36,102 nucleotides of DNA, taken from contig PNJK01000035.1 in NCBI GenBank assembly GCA_013821825.1, positions 1 to 36,102 on the forward strand. The letters are read 5' to 3'. This DNA is from Rhodobacter sp. (GTDB lineage Bacteria > Pseudomonadota > Alphaproteobacteria > Rhodobacterales > Rhodobacteraceae). This document shows positions 19,624-27,035 of the stretch, piece by piece (position 1 is the first letter of the stretch; each line of letters starts with the position of its first letter). The notes below the pieces were generated by a model that was not told the DNA's origin, did no database searches, and saw nothing but the letters and a program-made list of their open reading frames with translations. Both the position numbers and the translations under genes were made by a program.

Positions 19624-20652
19624 ATGAACCTCAAGGAACTCGCCACCAAGCTGGGTCTGTCGCCCACAACGGTATCGCGGGCGCTCAATGGCTATCCAGA
19701 GGTGAACGAGGCCACGCGGGAACGCGTCGTGGCCGCGGCAAAGCGGCACAACTATCATCCGAATACCCGCGCTATCCGGCTTGCCACTGGCCGCGCCAAA
19801 GCCGTGGGGCACGTCATCCCGATCGCCACCCGGCATGAGATCGTGAACCCGGTCTTTGCCGATTTCATCGCTGGAGCGGGCGAAACCTACAGCCGCAACG
19901 ACTATGACATGGTGCTTTCCGTCGTCCCGGACGAAGACGAAGACCAGACCTACCGCAGCCTGAAATCCAAGGGCAACGTCGATGGGGTCATCGTCCACGC
20001 CCCAAGGATGAACGACCCCCGCATTCCTCTGCTGCGCGAGATCGGCCTGCCCTTCGTGGTCCATGGCCGCGCCACCGGCACCGCCGAACCCTATTGCTGG
20101 CTTGACGTGAACAACCGCCGCGCCTTCCAGCGCGCGACCGAATTCCTGCTGGATCTGGGCCATACCCGGATTGCGCTGGTCAACGGGCTTGAATTCATGG
20201 ATTTTGCCATCCGCCGCCGCACCGGCTTTGTCGATGCGCTAATCGCCCGCGGTATCGCTCCGGACCCGTCGCTGATGTCTTCCGGCGAGATGACCGAGAT
20301 TTCAGGTTATCGCGCCGCCCAGGCCATGCTGGCCCTGCCCGATCCGCCGACGGCGATCCTCGCCTCGTCGATGATCTCGGGCATGGGGGTGCGTCGCGCG
20401 GTTGAGGGGGCGGGTCTTGTCGTCGGGCGCGATGTGTCGATCATCATTCACGATGACGATCTGAGCTACATGAAGAACGGCGAGGATGTGCCGATCTTCA
20501 CCGCCACCCGCTCTTCCGTCCGCGAAGCCGGGCGGCTTGCGGCCGAAATGCTGCTGGACGTCATCGCCCACCCCGAAATGGGGCCACGGCAACGCCTGCT
20601 CGAGGCGGAACTCATCATCGGCCAGTCCACCGGCCCCGTAATCAAGAACTGA
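19624..20652 (+). CDS. aglR: LacI-family transcriptional repressor AglR
   Basis: A sugar-responsive repressor of 342 aa. The N-terminal helix-turn-helix and hinge are clear: MNLKELATKLGLSPTTVSRA and NGYPEVNEATRERV with the YHPNTRAIRL hinge. The rest is a periplasmic-binding-protein-like effector domain (GVIVHAPRMNDPRIPLLREIGLPFVVHGR, TAILASSMISGMGVRRAV, ISIIHDDD-like and a C-terminal TATRSSVREAGRLAAEMLL). In Sinorhizobium meliloti AglR controls aglEFGAK, and the divergent arrangement here is the same. ATG 19624 gives the canonical LacI N-terminus; GGAG is only 3 nt upstream, and a GTG at 19615 is the alternative. The beta-glucosidase gene starts 4 bp after its stop. Confidence 0.92.
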   Translation: MNLKELATKLGLSPTTVSRALNGYPEVNEATRERVVAAAKRHNYHPNTRAIRLATGRAKAVGHVIPIATRHEIVNPVFADFIAGAGETYSRNDYDMVLSVVPDEDEDQTYRSLKSKGNVDGVIVHAPRMNDPRIPLLREIGLPFVVHGRATGTAEPYCWLDVNNRRAFQRATEFLLDLGHTRIALVNGLEFMDFAIRRRTGFVDALIARGIAPDPSLMSSGEMTEISGYRAAQAMLALPDPPTAILASSMISGMGVRRAVEGAGLVVGRDVSIIIHDDDLSYMKNGEDVPIFTATRSSVREAGRLAAEMLLDVIAHPEMGPRQRLLEAELIIGQSTGPVIKN

Positions 20653-20656
20653 TCCC

Positions 20657-21985
20657 ATGCCCCTGTCACGCTTCGATTTTCCCGAGGGCTTCCTCTTTGG
20701 CGCCGCCACCGCCGCCTACCAGATCGAAGGCTCGGCCTTCGGGGGTTGCGGCCCCTGTCACTGGGACACTTTCGCCGCCACTCCCGGCAACGTCGTCCGT
20801 GCCGAGGATGGCGCCCGCGCCTGTGACCACTTCCATCAATGGCCCGCCGACCTTGACCTGTTGAAAGCCGCCAACCTGGACGGCTACCGCTTTTCCACCT
20901 CCTGGGCCCGGGTCATGCCTGATGGCGCGAACATCAACCCGGAAGGGCTTGATTTCTATGACCGTCTGGTCGACGGGATGCTGGAACGGGGCCTGAAGCC
21001 CTTCCAGACCCTCTACCACTGGGAGACGCCCTCGGCCCTGGCCGATCAGGGCGGCTGGACCAACCGCGACACCTGCCACCGCTTCGCGGATTTCTCGGAA
21101 GCCGTCACCCGCCGCCTTGGCAACCGCGTCGCATCCGTCGCCACGATCAACGAACCCTGGTGCGTGGCCTGGCTGTCGCATTTCATGGGCATCCACGCCC
21201 CTGGCCTGCGCGACATCCGCGCCGCTGCCCGCGCGATGCACCATATCCTTCTGGCGCATGGCCTTGCGGTCGAGCGTTTGCGCGGTATGGGCCAGTCAAA
21301 CCTAGGCATCGTGCTGAACTTCGACCATGCTTCCCCAGCAACCGAAAGCCCGGAAGATCAAGCTGCGTCAGACCTTTGGGACGGGATCATGAACCGCTGG
21401 TTCATCGAGGGTATCACCCGGCAGGCCTATCCGACGAACGTGCTCAAGGGTCTTGGCCCGCACATGCCCGCCAATTGGCAGGACGACATGGCCCTTATCG
21501 GGCAAAAGCTCGACTGGCTGGGTGTCAACTACTACACCCGCCACCTGCAAGCCCATGCTCCCGGCGGGGCATGGCCGTCGCTTCGGGACGTCCCCGGCGA
21601 CCTCCCCCGCACTCAGATGGGTTGGGAGATCTACCCGGAGGGTTTGCACCACTTCCTGACCCGGATGGCGAAGGACTATGTTGGCCAGACCCCGATCTAC
21701 GTCACCGAAAACGGTATGGCCAATGCTGACCAGCTTGAAGATGGCGCTGTAACCGACCAGATTCGTGAGGATTTCCTGTTCTCTCACCTCGCCGCTACCA
21801 AGCAGGCCATTGCCGACGGGGCCAATGTGAGGGGCTTCTTCTATTGGTCGCTGTTGGATAATTACGAATGGGCCGAGGGCTATGAAAAGCGTTTCGGTCT
21901 GGTGCATGTCGATTTTGACACTCTGGTCAGAACTCCCAAATCATCCTATCACGCCCTCGCACGCGCCTTGGCGCGGAACGAGTAG
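20657..21985 (+). CDS. bglA: GH1 beta-glucosidase
   Basis: Hydrolyses terminal beta-D-glucosyl residues (cellobiose-type or aryl glucosides) with retention, in the cytoplasm since no signal peptide is present. In 442 aa the GH1 markers are complete: N-terminal FPEGFLFGAATAAYQIEG, substrate-binding FQTLYHWETP, acid/base E166 in ATINEPWCVAW, LGVNYYTR, nucleophile E351 in IYVTENGM, and the aglycone/glycone segment FFYWSLLDNYEWAEGY with KRFGLVHVDF. It lies 4 bp after aglR and 9 bp before glucokinase. This suggests that the locus handles both alpha- and beta-glucosides and releases glucose for phosphorylation. No strong ribosome binding site precedes ATG 20657, so translation may depend on coupling with aglR. 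Confidence 0.94.
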   Translation: MPLSRFDFPEGFLFGAATAAYQIEGSAFGGCGPCHWDTFAATPGNVVRAEDGARACDHFHQWPADLDLLKAANLDGYRFSTSWARVMPDGANINPEGLDFYDRLVDGMLERGLKPFQTLYHWETPSALADQGGWTNRDTCHRFADFSEAVTRRLGNRVASVATINEPWCVAWLSHFMGIHAPGLRDIRAAARAMHHILLAHGLAVERLRGMGQSNLGIVLNFDHASPATESPEDQAASDLWDGIMNRWFIEGITRQAYPTNVLKGLGPHMPANWQDDMALIGQKLDWLGVNYYTRHLQAHAPGGAWPSLRDVPGDLPRTQMGWEIYPEGLHHFLTRMAKDYVGQTPIYVTENGMANADQLEDGAVTDQIREDFLFSHLAATKQAIADGANVRGFFYWSLLDNYEWAEGYEKRFGLVHVDFDTLVRTPKSSYHALARALARNE

Positions 21986-21994
21986 GACAGACCG

Positions 21995-22969
21995 ATGACC
22001 CTTGCGATCCTCGCCGATATCGGTGGCACCAACACCCGCGTGGCCCTGGCTGATGGTGCGAAAGTGCGCATCGACAGCATCCGCCGCTTTCCCAATGCCG
22101 AATATCAGGCCCGCGGTCAGGACATCGCGCATGTGCTGCGCGACTATCTCGCCCAGACCGGAGCCAGCGTGACCGGCGTCTGCGTCGCCGCCGCAGGTCC
22201 GGTGCGGGACGGCGTCGCCACGATGACCAACCTTGATTGGGTCATGGATGCGGCGAAGCTTTCGGCCGCGACGGGCGCCGGAAAAGTGGCCATCCTCAAC
22301 GACTTGCAGGCCCAGGGTCAGGCGCTGGGTCATATTCCGGCGGAAAAGCTGCGCTGCGTGATCGAAGGCCCGGTGAAATCCGGTGCGACGATGCTGGTGG
22401 TGGGTCTTGGCACCGGCGTCAATGCGGCGCCAGTGCATCCCGGTGCCACGGGCCGGGTGGTGCCGCCTTCGGAATGTGGTCATGTCAACATGGCCGTCAG
22501 GACCGAGGAAGACTTCCGTCTTGCCCGCTTCATCGAAGCCCGCCTGACCGCCGAGGGCGAGGTGCCCCATGCCGGCGTCGAAGAGGTTCTCGCCGGTCGT
22601 GGCCTTGCCAACCTGCACGCCTTCGCCGCGACCGAGGCCGGTCGTCCCGACACCCACACCTCCGCCGAAGTCCTGAAGGCCCTCGCCGCGGGCGACACCG
22701 TCGCCAGCCATGCCGCCCGGCTTTACGTGCATGTCCTTGCCCAGACGCTGGCCGATCTGGCGCTGATCCATCTGCCCTATGGCGGAATTTATCTGATTGG
22801 CGGCATGTCCCGTGCCATGGCCCCGCATTTCGCGACCTATGGCCTGGCGCAGGGCTTCCGCGAAGCCCGGCGCGTGGATCTCTTGCAAAAGGACTTCTCG
22901 GTGACGGTGGTCGAGGATGACTATGCCGCCCTCACCGGCTGCGCGGCCTACCTGAACTCTCTGATCTGA
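21995..22969 (+). CDS. glk: Glucokinase
   Basis: Phosphorylates free glucose with ATP to glucose-6-phosphate. The 324-aa protein has the ASKHA-fold signatures of bacterial Glk: phosphate-1 motif LADIGGTNTRVALA (about residues 6-19), VAAAGPVRDGVATMTNLDW, the catalytic-region segment ILNDLQAQGQALG, phosphate-2 motif VVGLGTGVNAAPV and the adenosine motif GGIYLIGGMSRAMAPHF. SECGHVNMAV corresponds to the conserved glucose-contact region. AGGAC upstream of ATG 21995 is a modest ribosome binding site. As third gene of the aglR-bgl-glk unit it supplies the kinase that non-PTS uptake by AglEFGK requires. It converges with the esterase gene across 31 bp. Confidence 0.94.
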   Translation: MTLAILADIGGTNTRVALADGAKVRIDSIRRFPNAEYQARGQDIAHVLRDYLAQTGASVTGVCVAAAGPVRDGVATMTNLDWVMDAAKLSAATGAGKVAILNDLQAQGQALGHIPAEKLRCVIEGPVKSGATMLVVGLGTGVNAAPVHPGATGRVVPPSECGHVNMAVRTEEDFRLARFIEARLTAEGEVPHAGVEEVLAGRGLANLHAFAATEAGRPDTHTSAEVLKALAAGDTVASHAARLYVHVLAQTLADLALIHLPYGGIYLIGGMSRAMAPHFATYGLAQGFREARRVDLLQKDFSVTVVEDDYAALTGCAAYLNSLI

Positions 22970-23000
22970 AACGAGTTTCCCTCGCCAAGGTTGGCGCCGG

Positions 23001-23651
23001 TCAGGCCAGCCGCTCTTTCAGGAATTGCAGCGTGACCCCAAGGCCATCCGGTGCGATTCCGTGGCCGGTGCCCTGCATCACATGGCCAAAGGTCGGAAAG
23101 CCCGCCGCCACCAGCGCGTCGCCCGCCTTGCCCATGTCCTCGAACGGAACCACCGGGTCCTGATCGCCGTGGATCAGCAGGACCGGCGGTTTCGACACTG
23201 CCTCCGCCGCCAGCCGTTCCGGCCGCAGCAGCCGCCCGGAGATCGCAACGACCCCCGCGACGGCCTCTGCCCGGCGCGGGGTGACATGCAGGCTCATCAT
23301 CGCGCCCTGGCTGAACCCGACCAAAGCCATCCGCTCCGGTCCCAGCCCGGCTTCGGCCAGCCGCGTATCCAGAAACCCGTTCAGGTCGACGGCGGCGGCC
23401 TCGAGCCCCGCCTCTGCCGCAGCCTGAGGCGAGCCGTCGATCCAGGGGATCGGGAACCACTGATAGCCGAACCCGCCGCCAACGCATCGCTCGGGCGCGT
23501 CCGGGGCCAGGAAGCCCACCCCCGGCAAATGCGGCGCCAGCGCGTCGGCCAGCCCCAGAAGGTCAGCCCCGTCCGCGCCATAGCCATGCAGGAACACGAC
23601 CAACGCTTCCGGGTTTGCCGCCCCTGACCGTCCGAACCGCAAGTCCCGCAT
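23001..23651 (-). CDS. Alpha/beta-hydrolase, phospholipase/carboxylesterase family
   Basis: A 216-aa carboxylesterase of the YpfH/Est family. It has the alpha/beta-hydrolase core with the oxyanion segment VVFLHGYGADGADLLGLA, nucleophile S114 in ALVGFSQGAMMSLH, acid D165 in LIHGDQDPVVPFEDM, and histidine H197 in MQGTGHGIAPDG. It acts on short acyl esters or lysophospholipids; the physiological substrate is unknown. There is no signal peptide. The start ATG 23651 shares its A with the TGA stop of the upstream AlkA-type gene (TGATG), so translation is probably coupled. A larger frame covering 23001-24287 in this phase is an artefact running across the glycosylase gene. Confidence 0.88.
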   Translation of the reverse strand: MRDLRFGRSGAANPEALVVFLHGYGADGADLLGLADALAPHLPGVGFLAPDAPERCVGGGFGYQWFPIPWIDGSPQAAAEAGLEAAAVDLNGFLDTRLAEAGLGPERMALVGFSQGAMMSLHVTPRRAEAVAGVVAISGRLLRPERLAAEAVSKPPVLLIHGDQDPVVPFEDMGKAGDALVAAGFPTFGHVMQGTGHGIAPDGLGVTLQFLKERLA

Positions 23652-24280
23652 CACGCCACCCCGTCCCGTTCCTTCGCCACCCGGTAGTAGGCCCAGAGCA
23701 CCCGGGCCGCAACCGACCTCCAGGGCGACCAGTCCGCGGCCATCGCCCGCAAAGCCCTGTCGGACGGTCGCGCCTCCAGCCGGAACAGCATCCGCGCAGC
23801 CTTTTGCAAGGCAAGGTCCCCGGGGGCAAACACATCCGCCCGGCCAAGGGCGAACATTGCATAGATCTCGGCGGTCCAGACCCCGATCCCCGGAACGGCC
23901 ACCAGCTGCGACACCACTTCGGCATCCGGCAGAATGCGCAGCGCGTCGAAATCGATTCCCGCCTGTGCCAGCGCCCGGCCATAGCGCGCCTTCTGCCGCG
24001 ACAGCCCCGCCGCCCGCAGATCGTCGTCCGATGCCGCCGCCATGGCCGAGGCCCTGGTCAGTCCCGCCACCTCCAGCCGGGCCCAGATCGCCCGGGCACT
24101 CGCAACCGAAACCTGCTGGCCCACGATCGCGCGGAGCAGCGCCGCAAACCCGTCCGCCTCGCGCCGCAGGGGCAGATCGCCGACCATCGGCAAGGCGCGG
24201 GCAAAGGCCGGCTCGCGCAGGGCAAGCCAGGCGGCCCCCTCGGCCACGCAGTCCAGTGAATGAATGATCCGGCCTACCAT
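23651..24280 (-). CDS. DNA-3-methyladenine glycosylase II (AlkA-type, HhH-GPD)
   Basis: A base-excision repair enzyme that removes alkylated purines. In 209 aa it carries the HhH-GPD fold: LLRAIVGQQVSVASARAIWARL (opening helices), the helix-hairpin-helix LVAVPGIGVWTAEIYAMFALG, and catalytic aspartate D155 in FAPGDLALQKAARML. It lacks the N-terminal domain of E. coli AlkA, as many alphaproteobacterial homologues do. I chose ATG 24280 (MVGRIIHSLDCVAEG). A TTG at 24316 would extend it by 12 residues and overlap the divergent MFS gene's leader. Its stop overlaps the esterase start by one base. Together they form a two-gene unit, with no clear functional link. Confidence 0.9.
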   Translation of the reverse strand: MVGRIIHSLDCVAEGAAWLALREPAFARALPMVGDLPLRREADGFAALLRAIVGQQVSVASARAIWARLEVAGLTRASAMAAASDDDLRAAGLSRQKARYGRALAQAGIDFDALRILPDAEVVSQLVAVPGIGVWTAEIYAMFALGRADVFAPGDLALQKAARMLFRLEARPSDRALRAMAADWSPWRSVAARVLWAYYRVAKERDGVA

Positions 24281-24365
24281 CCTGCATCTGTCTACAAATA
24301 TCCCCGCCACTGGCAACGGTCGTTTGTACCTTGCCCGTCGCGAGTTTGGCCCTTACCCATTCGGC

Positions 24366-25571
24366 ATGCAGACCGACGCCCTAGCCAAACGCAATATTCT
24401 CGTCCTCGTGGCCGCTCAGGCGATCCTTGGCGCGCAAATGCCTATGATCTTCACCATCGCTGGTCTGGCAGGTTCGACCCTTGCCCCGAATGTCTGCTGG
24501 GCAACGCTGCCGATTTCCTTCACGGTCATCGGCTCGATGCTGACGGCGACGCCGATCTCGGCCCTGATGCAGCGGTATGGCCGACGTGCGGGCTTTGTGG
24601 TCGGCGCGCTTGGCGGGGCCCTCGGGGCGGCCATCGGAGCCTTCGGCCTGGCCACCGGCAGCTTCGCGATCTTTTGCATCGGGGCGCTTCTGACCGGCAT
24701 CTACATGTCGGCGCAAGGATTCTACCGCTTCGCGGCCGCCGACACCGCGTCGGACGCTTTCCGCCCGAAGGCGATCAGCTGGGTCATGGCGGGGGGGCTC
24801 TTGTCGGCAGTCTTCGGGCCGCAGCTGGTGAAACTGACGGCGGATGCCATGGCGGTGCCGTTCCTTGGCACCTATCTGGCCGTGATCGCGCTGAACCTTG
24901 GCGGAATGTTCCTGTTCCTTGGCCTCGACATCCCGAAGCCGCTTCCGCCCGCCGCAGGCGCGCCGATCGGCCGCACGCGGGGCGAGCTGCTGCGTACCCC
25001 GACCATTGTGGTCGCTATGATCTGCGCCACCGTGTCCTATGCGCTCATGAACCTGGTGATGACCTCTTCGCCCCTCGCGGTCGTCGGCTGCGGCTTCAAT
25101 ACCGGCAGCGCCGCCGATGTGGTCACCGCACATGTGCTGGCCATGTATGCGCCCAGCTTCTTTACCGGCCACATCATCGCCCGCTTCGGCGTCGAACGGG
25201 TCATGGCACTTGGCCTGACGATCCTTGCCGCTGCCGGGGCCGTGGCCATGGCCGGGGTCGAGTTGGAGAATTTCTTCATTGCCCTCATCCTGCTCGGCAT
25301 CGGCTGGAACTTCGGTTTCATCGGGGCGACCACCATGCTGACCTCGGCACAGCGACACGAGGAACGTGGTCGCCTGCAAGGGCTGAACGACCTGATCGTG
25401 TTCGGTGGCGTGACGATGGCCAGCTTTTCGTCGGGTGGGCTGATGAACTGCTCGGGCGGGTCGGTGCAGGAGGGCTGGCAGATGGTAAACCTCGCAATGC
25501 TGCCGTTCCTGGTCCTGGCAGGTGGCGCGCTGATCTGGCTTTGGCTGAAGCCCGGCGAAGACCGCGCCTGA
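24366..25571 (+). CDS. Major facilitator superfamily transporter
   Basis: A 401-aa inner-membrane protein with about 12 hydrophobic segments. The loop between helices 2 and 3 has the MFS signature shape (ALMQRYGRRAGFVVGALGG), with a matching region in the second half (FTGHIIARFGVERVMALGL). This is the pattern of a drug/metabolite efflux-type MFS protein, but no substrate can be assigned. ATG 24366 (MQTDALAKRNILVLV) begins just before the first helix. The frame is open back to 24264, but that extension overlaps the divergent glycosylase start and looks non-coding. I see no convincing ribosome binding site, so the start is tentative. It converges with the phytoene-synthase-like gene across 19 bp. 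Confidence 0.85.
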   Translation: MQTDALAKRNILVLVAAQAILGAQMPMIFTIAGLAGSTLAPNVCWATLPISFTVIGSMLTATPISALMQRYGRRAGFVVGALGGALGAAIGAFGLATGSFAIFCIGALLTGIYMSAQGFYRFAAADTASDAFRPKAISWVMAGGLLSAVFGPQLVKLTADAMAVPFLGTYLAVIALNLGGMFLFLGLDIPKPLPPAAGAPIGRTRGELLRTPTIVVAMICATVSYALMNLVMTSSPLAVVGCGFNTGSAADVVTAHVLAMYAPSFFTGHIIARFGVERVMALGLTILAAAGAVAMAGVELENFFIALILLGIGWNFGFIGATTMLTSAQRHEERGRLQGLNDLIVFGGVTMASFSSGGLMNCSGGSVQEGWQMVNLAMLPFLVLAGGALIWLWLKPGEDRA

Positions 25572-25590
25572 GCACGCCGCATTTCCCGGC

Positions 25591-26349
25591 CTACCAGCGG
25601 CCGGTAAAGCCCTGCCACAACAGCCGGCCGCGACGGTGAAACTCCGACAGGCCCTCCGCCTTGGCATGCGGTCCGGAATGAACCTGCCGCAAGATCGGCT
25701 CGGCCTGCCACCCGGCCAGCAATGCCGGCGCAATCGGCTTCGGCACCGCCCGCCGCCCCGCCCTTGCACCGGCCAGCCGCGCTAATCCTTCGCCGGCCAG
25801 TGCCCGGGCGTCCATCCCGTCCGGCAGGGGCTGCCGTCCCCGGGCCTGCAAGGCAGGCGCCGCCCTGAGGTAAGCCGCCGCCGCCGCTGCCCAGCCATAG
25901 GCCCGGATCGGTGCCTCGGCCGCATCCGGCGCCCCAAGCGCACGGGCAGCCAGCCACATCAGCCCGGCTCCGGTATCGTCCAGATATGCCTCCAGCGCCG
26001 CCCGATCCGCATGGGGTTCGCGGTGGATGTCCCAACGCCGCGCCGCGATCAGCTTGTCCAGCACTGCCACGGGCAGGCCGAAGTCCCGGATCAACTCGTG
26101 CAGCGGCCCCGCTACCTCATGCGCACGCGCCGCGCCCGAGGCCGCGTTTTCCACCACATCGCGCCACCATTGCAGGCGCATCTCGGCGATCAGAGGCTCT
26201 TCCGTCACCCAAGGCGCGCGCGCGACTTCCAGGTTGAAGGCGTAAAGCGGGAAAAGCTGTTCGCGCACATGCATGGGCGCCGCAAGGACGGCCAGGAACC
26301 GGTCCGGGTCGCCGCGTTCCACCAGCGCAGCACAGGCGGCTACGGTCAT
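25591..26349 (-). CDS. Squalene/phytoene synthase-like protein (NDUFAF6-type, probably non-catalytic)
   Basis: A 252-aa protein of the trans-isoprenyl-diphosphate synthase fold. Recognisable parts are FPLYAFNLEVARAPWVTEEP, MRLQWWRDVVEN and YLDDTGAGLMWLAARALG. The two DxxxD-type Mg-diphosphate motifs of true phytoene or squalene synthases are not evident, so it more resembles the short NDUFAF6/COG1562 group, whose human member is a complex I assembly factor. I would not assign carotenoid synthesis. The start ATG 26349 overlaps the methyltransferase stop by four bases (ATGA), making it the third gene of a coupled cimA-methyltransferase unit. Confidence 0.8.
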   Translation of the reverse strand: MTVAACAALVERGDPDRFLAVLAAPMHVREQLFPLYAFNLEVARAPWVTEEPLIAEMRLQWWRDVVENAASGAARAHEVAGPLHELIRDFGLPVAVLDKLIAARRWDIHREPHADRAALEAYLDDTGAGLMWLAARALGAPDAAEAPIRAYGWAAAAAAYLRAAPALQARGRQPLPDGMDARALAGEGLARLAGARAGRRAVPKPIAPALLAGWQAEPILRQVHSGPHAKAEGLSEFHRRGRLLWQGFTGRW

Positions 26350-27035
26350 TCTGGCACCGCTACGATCAGATAATAACCGTATTCAGTGCCATGGTGCCGC
26401 CAAACAGCAATTTCACGGCGAAATCCCGCCACAAACTCTGCCAACTCCGAATCGTCGGCCAAGGCATCCAGACGCTGCTCCAATGGCAGGTAATAGGCGT
26501 CCCAGGCACTGTCGGGCAGCCAGAACCCGTCAACGCAGCGCCAGCCCATGGCGGCTACCTCGGCCTTAAGACCGGCCACATCGCGCGAGGCAATCCCTTC
26601 GGCGGAAAAGAAACCTGCAACCTCAGGCGAGACCTCCCGACCACGCAACACAAGATCGGTGAAGACCACGCGCCCCCGGGGGGCCAGCCTGGCGCGCCAA
26701 GCCGAAAACGCCGCCCCGATCCTTGGCCCATAAATCGCCCCGCCCGACCAGATCAGATCATACGGCCCGCCGGGAGGATCGGTCATGTCGGCCACGTTGG
26801 CGAGGACCGTGGGAAAGCGCGCCCGGATGCTGGCGATGAACGGCTCTGCAAGGTCGATCGCCGTCACCTGACCCTCTGGCACCAGCGCCAGAAGCGCGGG
26901 CAGGTCTGCGCCCCTCCCGCAGCCGGCATCCAGCACGCGTGCGGTGGGCGCAAGCCCGGCACAGGCTCGCGTCAGACTGGCCGCGTCGCCGGGCGCGCAC
27001 CGGTCGATCCCCTCGAAGAGACTAAAGATGCTCAT
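26346..27035 (-). CDS. SAM-dependent class I methyltransferase
   Basis: A 229-aa methyltransferase with the class I Rossmann pattern. Motif I is ARVLDAGCGRGADLPALLALVP, the acidic residue ending strand beta-2 is in VTAIDLAEPFI, then ANVADMTDPPGGPYDLIWSGGAIY (motifs II-III) and APRGRVVFTDLVLR (beta-5). The substrate is not predictable; it resembles Methyltransferase_11/25-type small-molecule enzymes. ATG 27035 overlaps the cimA stop by four bases (ATGA), and its own stop overlaps the next start in the same way. The older in-frame start at 27077 lies inside cimA. The tight coupling to cimA and the phytoene-synthase-like protein suggests co-production in fixed ratio. Confidence 0.85.
   Translation of the reverse strand: MSIFSLFEGIDRCAPGDAASLTRACAGLAPTARVLDAGCGRGADLPALLALVPEGQVTAIDLAEPFIASIRARFPTVLANVADMTDPPGGPYDLIWSGGAIYGPRIGAAFSAWRARLAPRGRVVFTDLVLRGREVSPEVAGFFSAEGIASRDVAGLKAEVAAMGWRCVDGFWLPDSAWDAYYLPLEQRLDALADDSELAEFVAGFRREIAVWRHHGTEYGYYLIVAVPE

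Noticed and set aside
23001-24287. A 428-codon minus-strand frame spanning two genes
   Set aside because: Only its last 216 codons match the carboxylesterase. The upstream part is an off-frame reading of the AlkA-type glycosylase gene, whose own frame has all family motifs.
25591-26349. Calling the third gene of the cimA operon crtB (phytoene synthase)
   Set aside because: The paired aspartate-rich Mg-diphosphate motifs are not evident and no other carotenoid genes are nearby.
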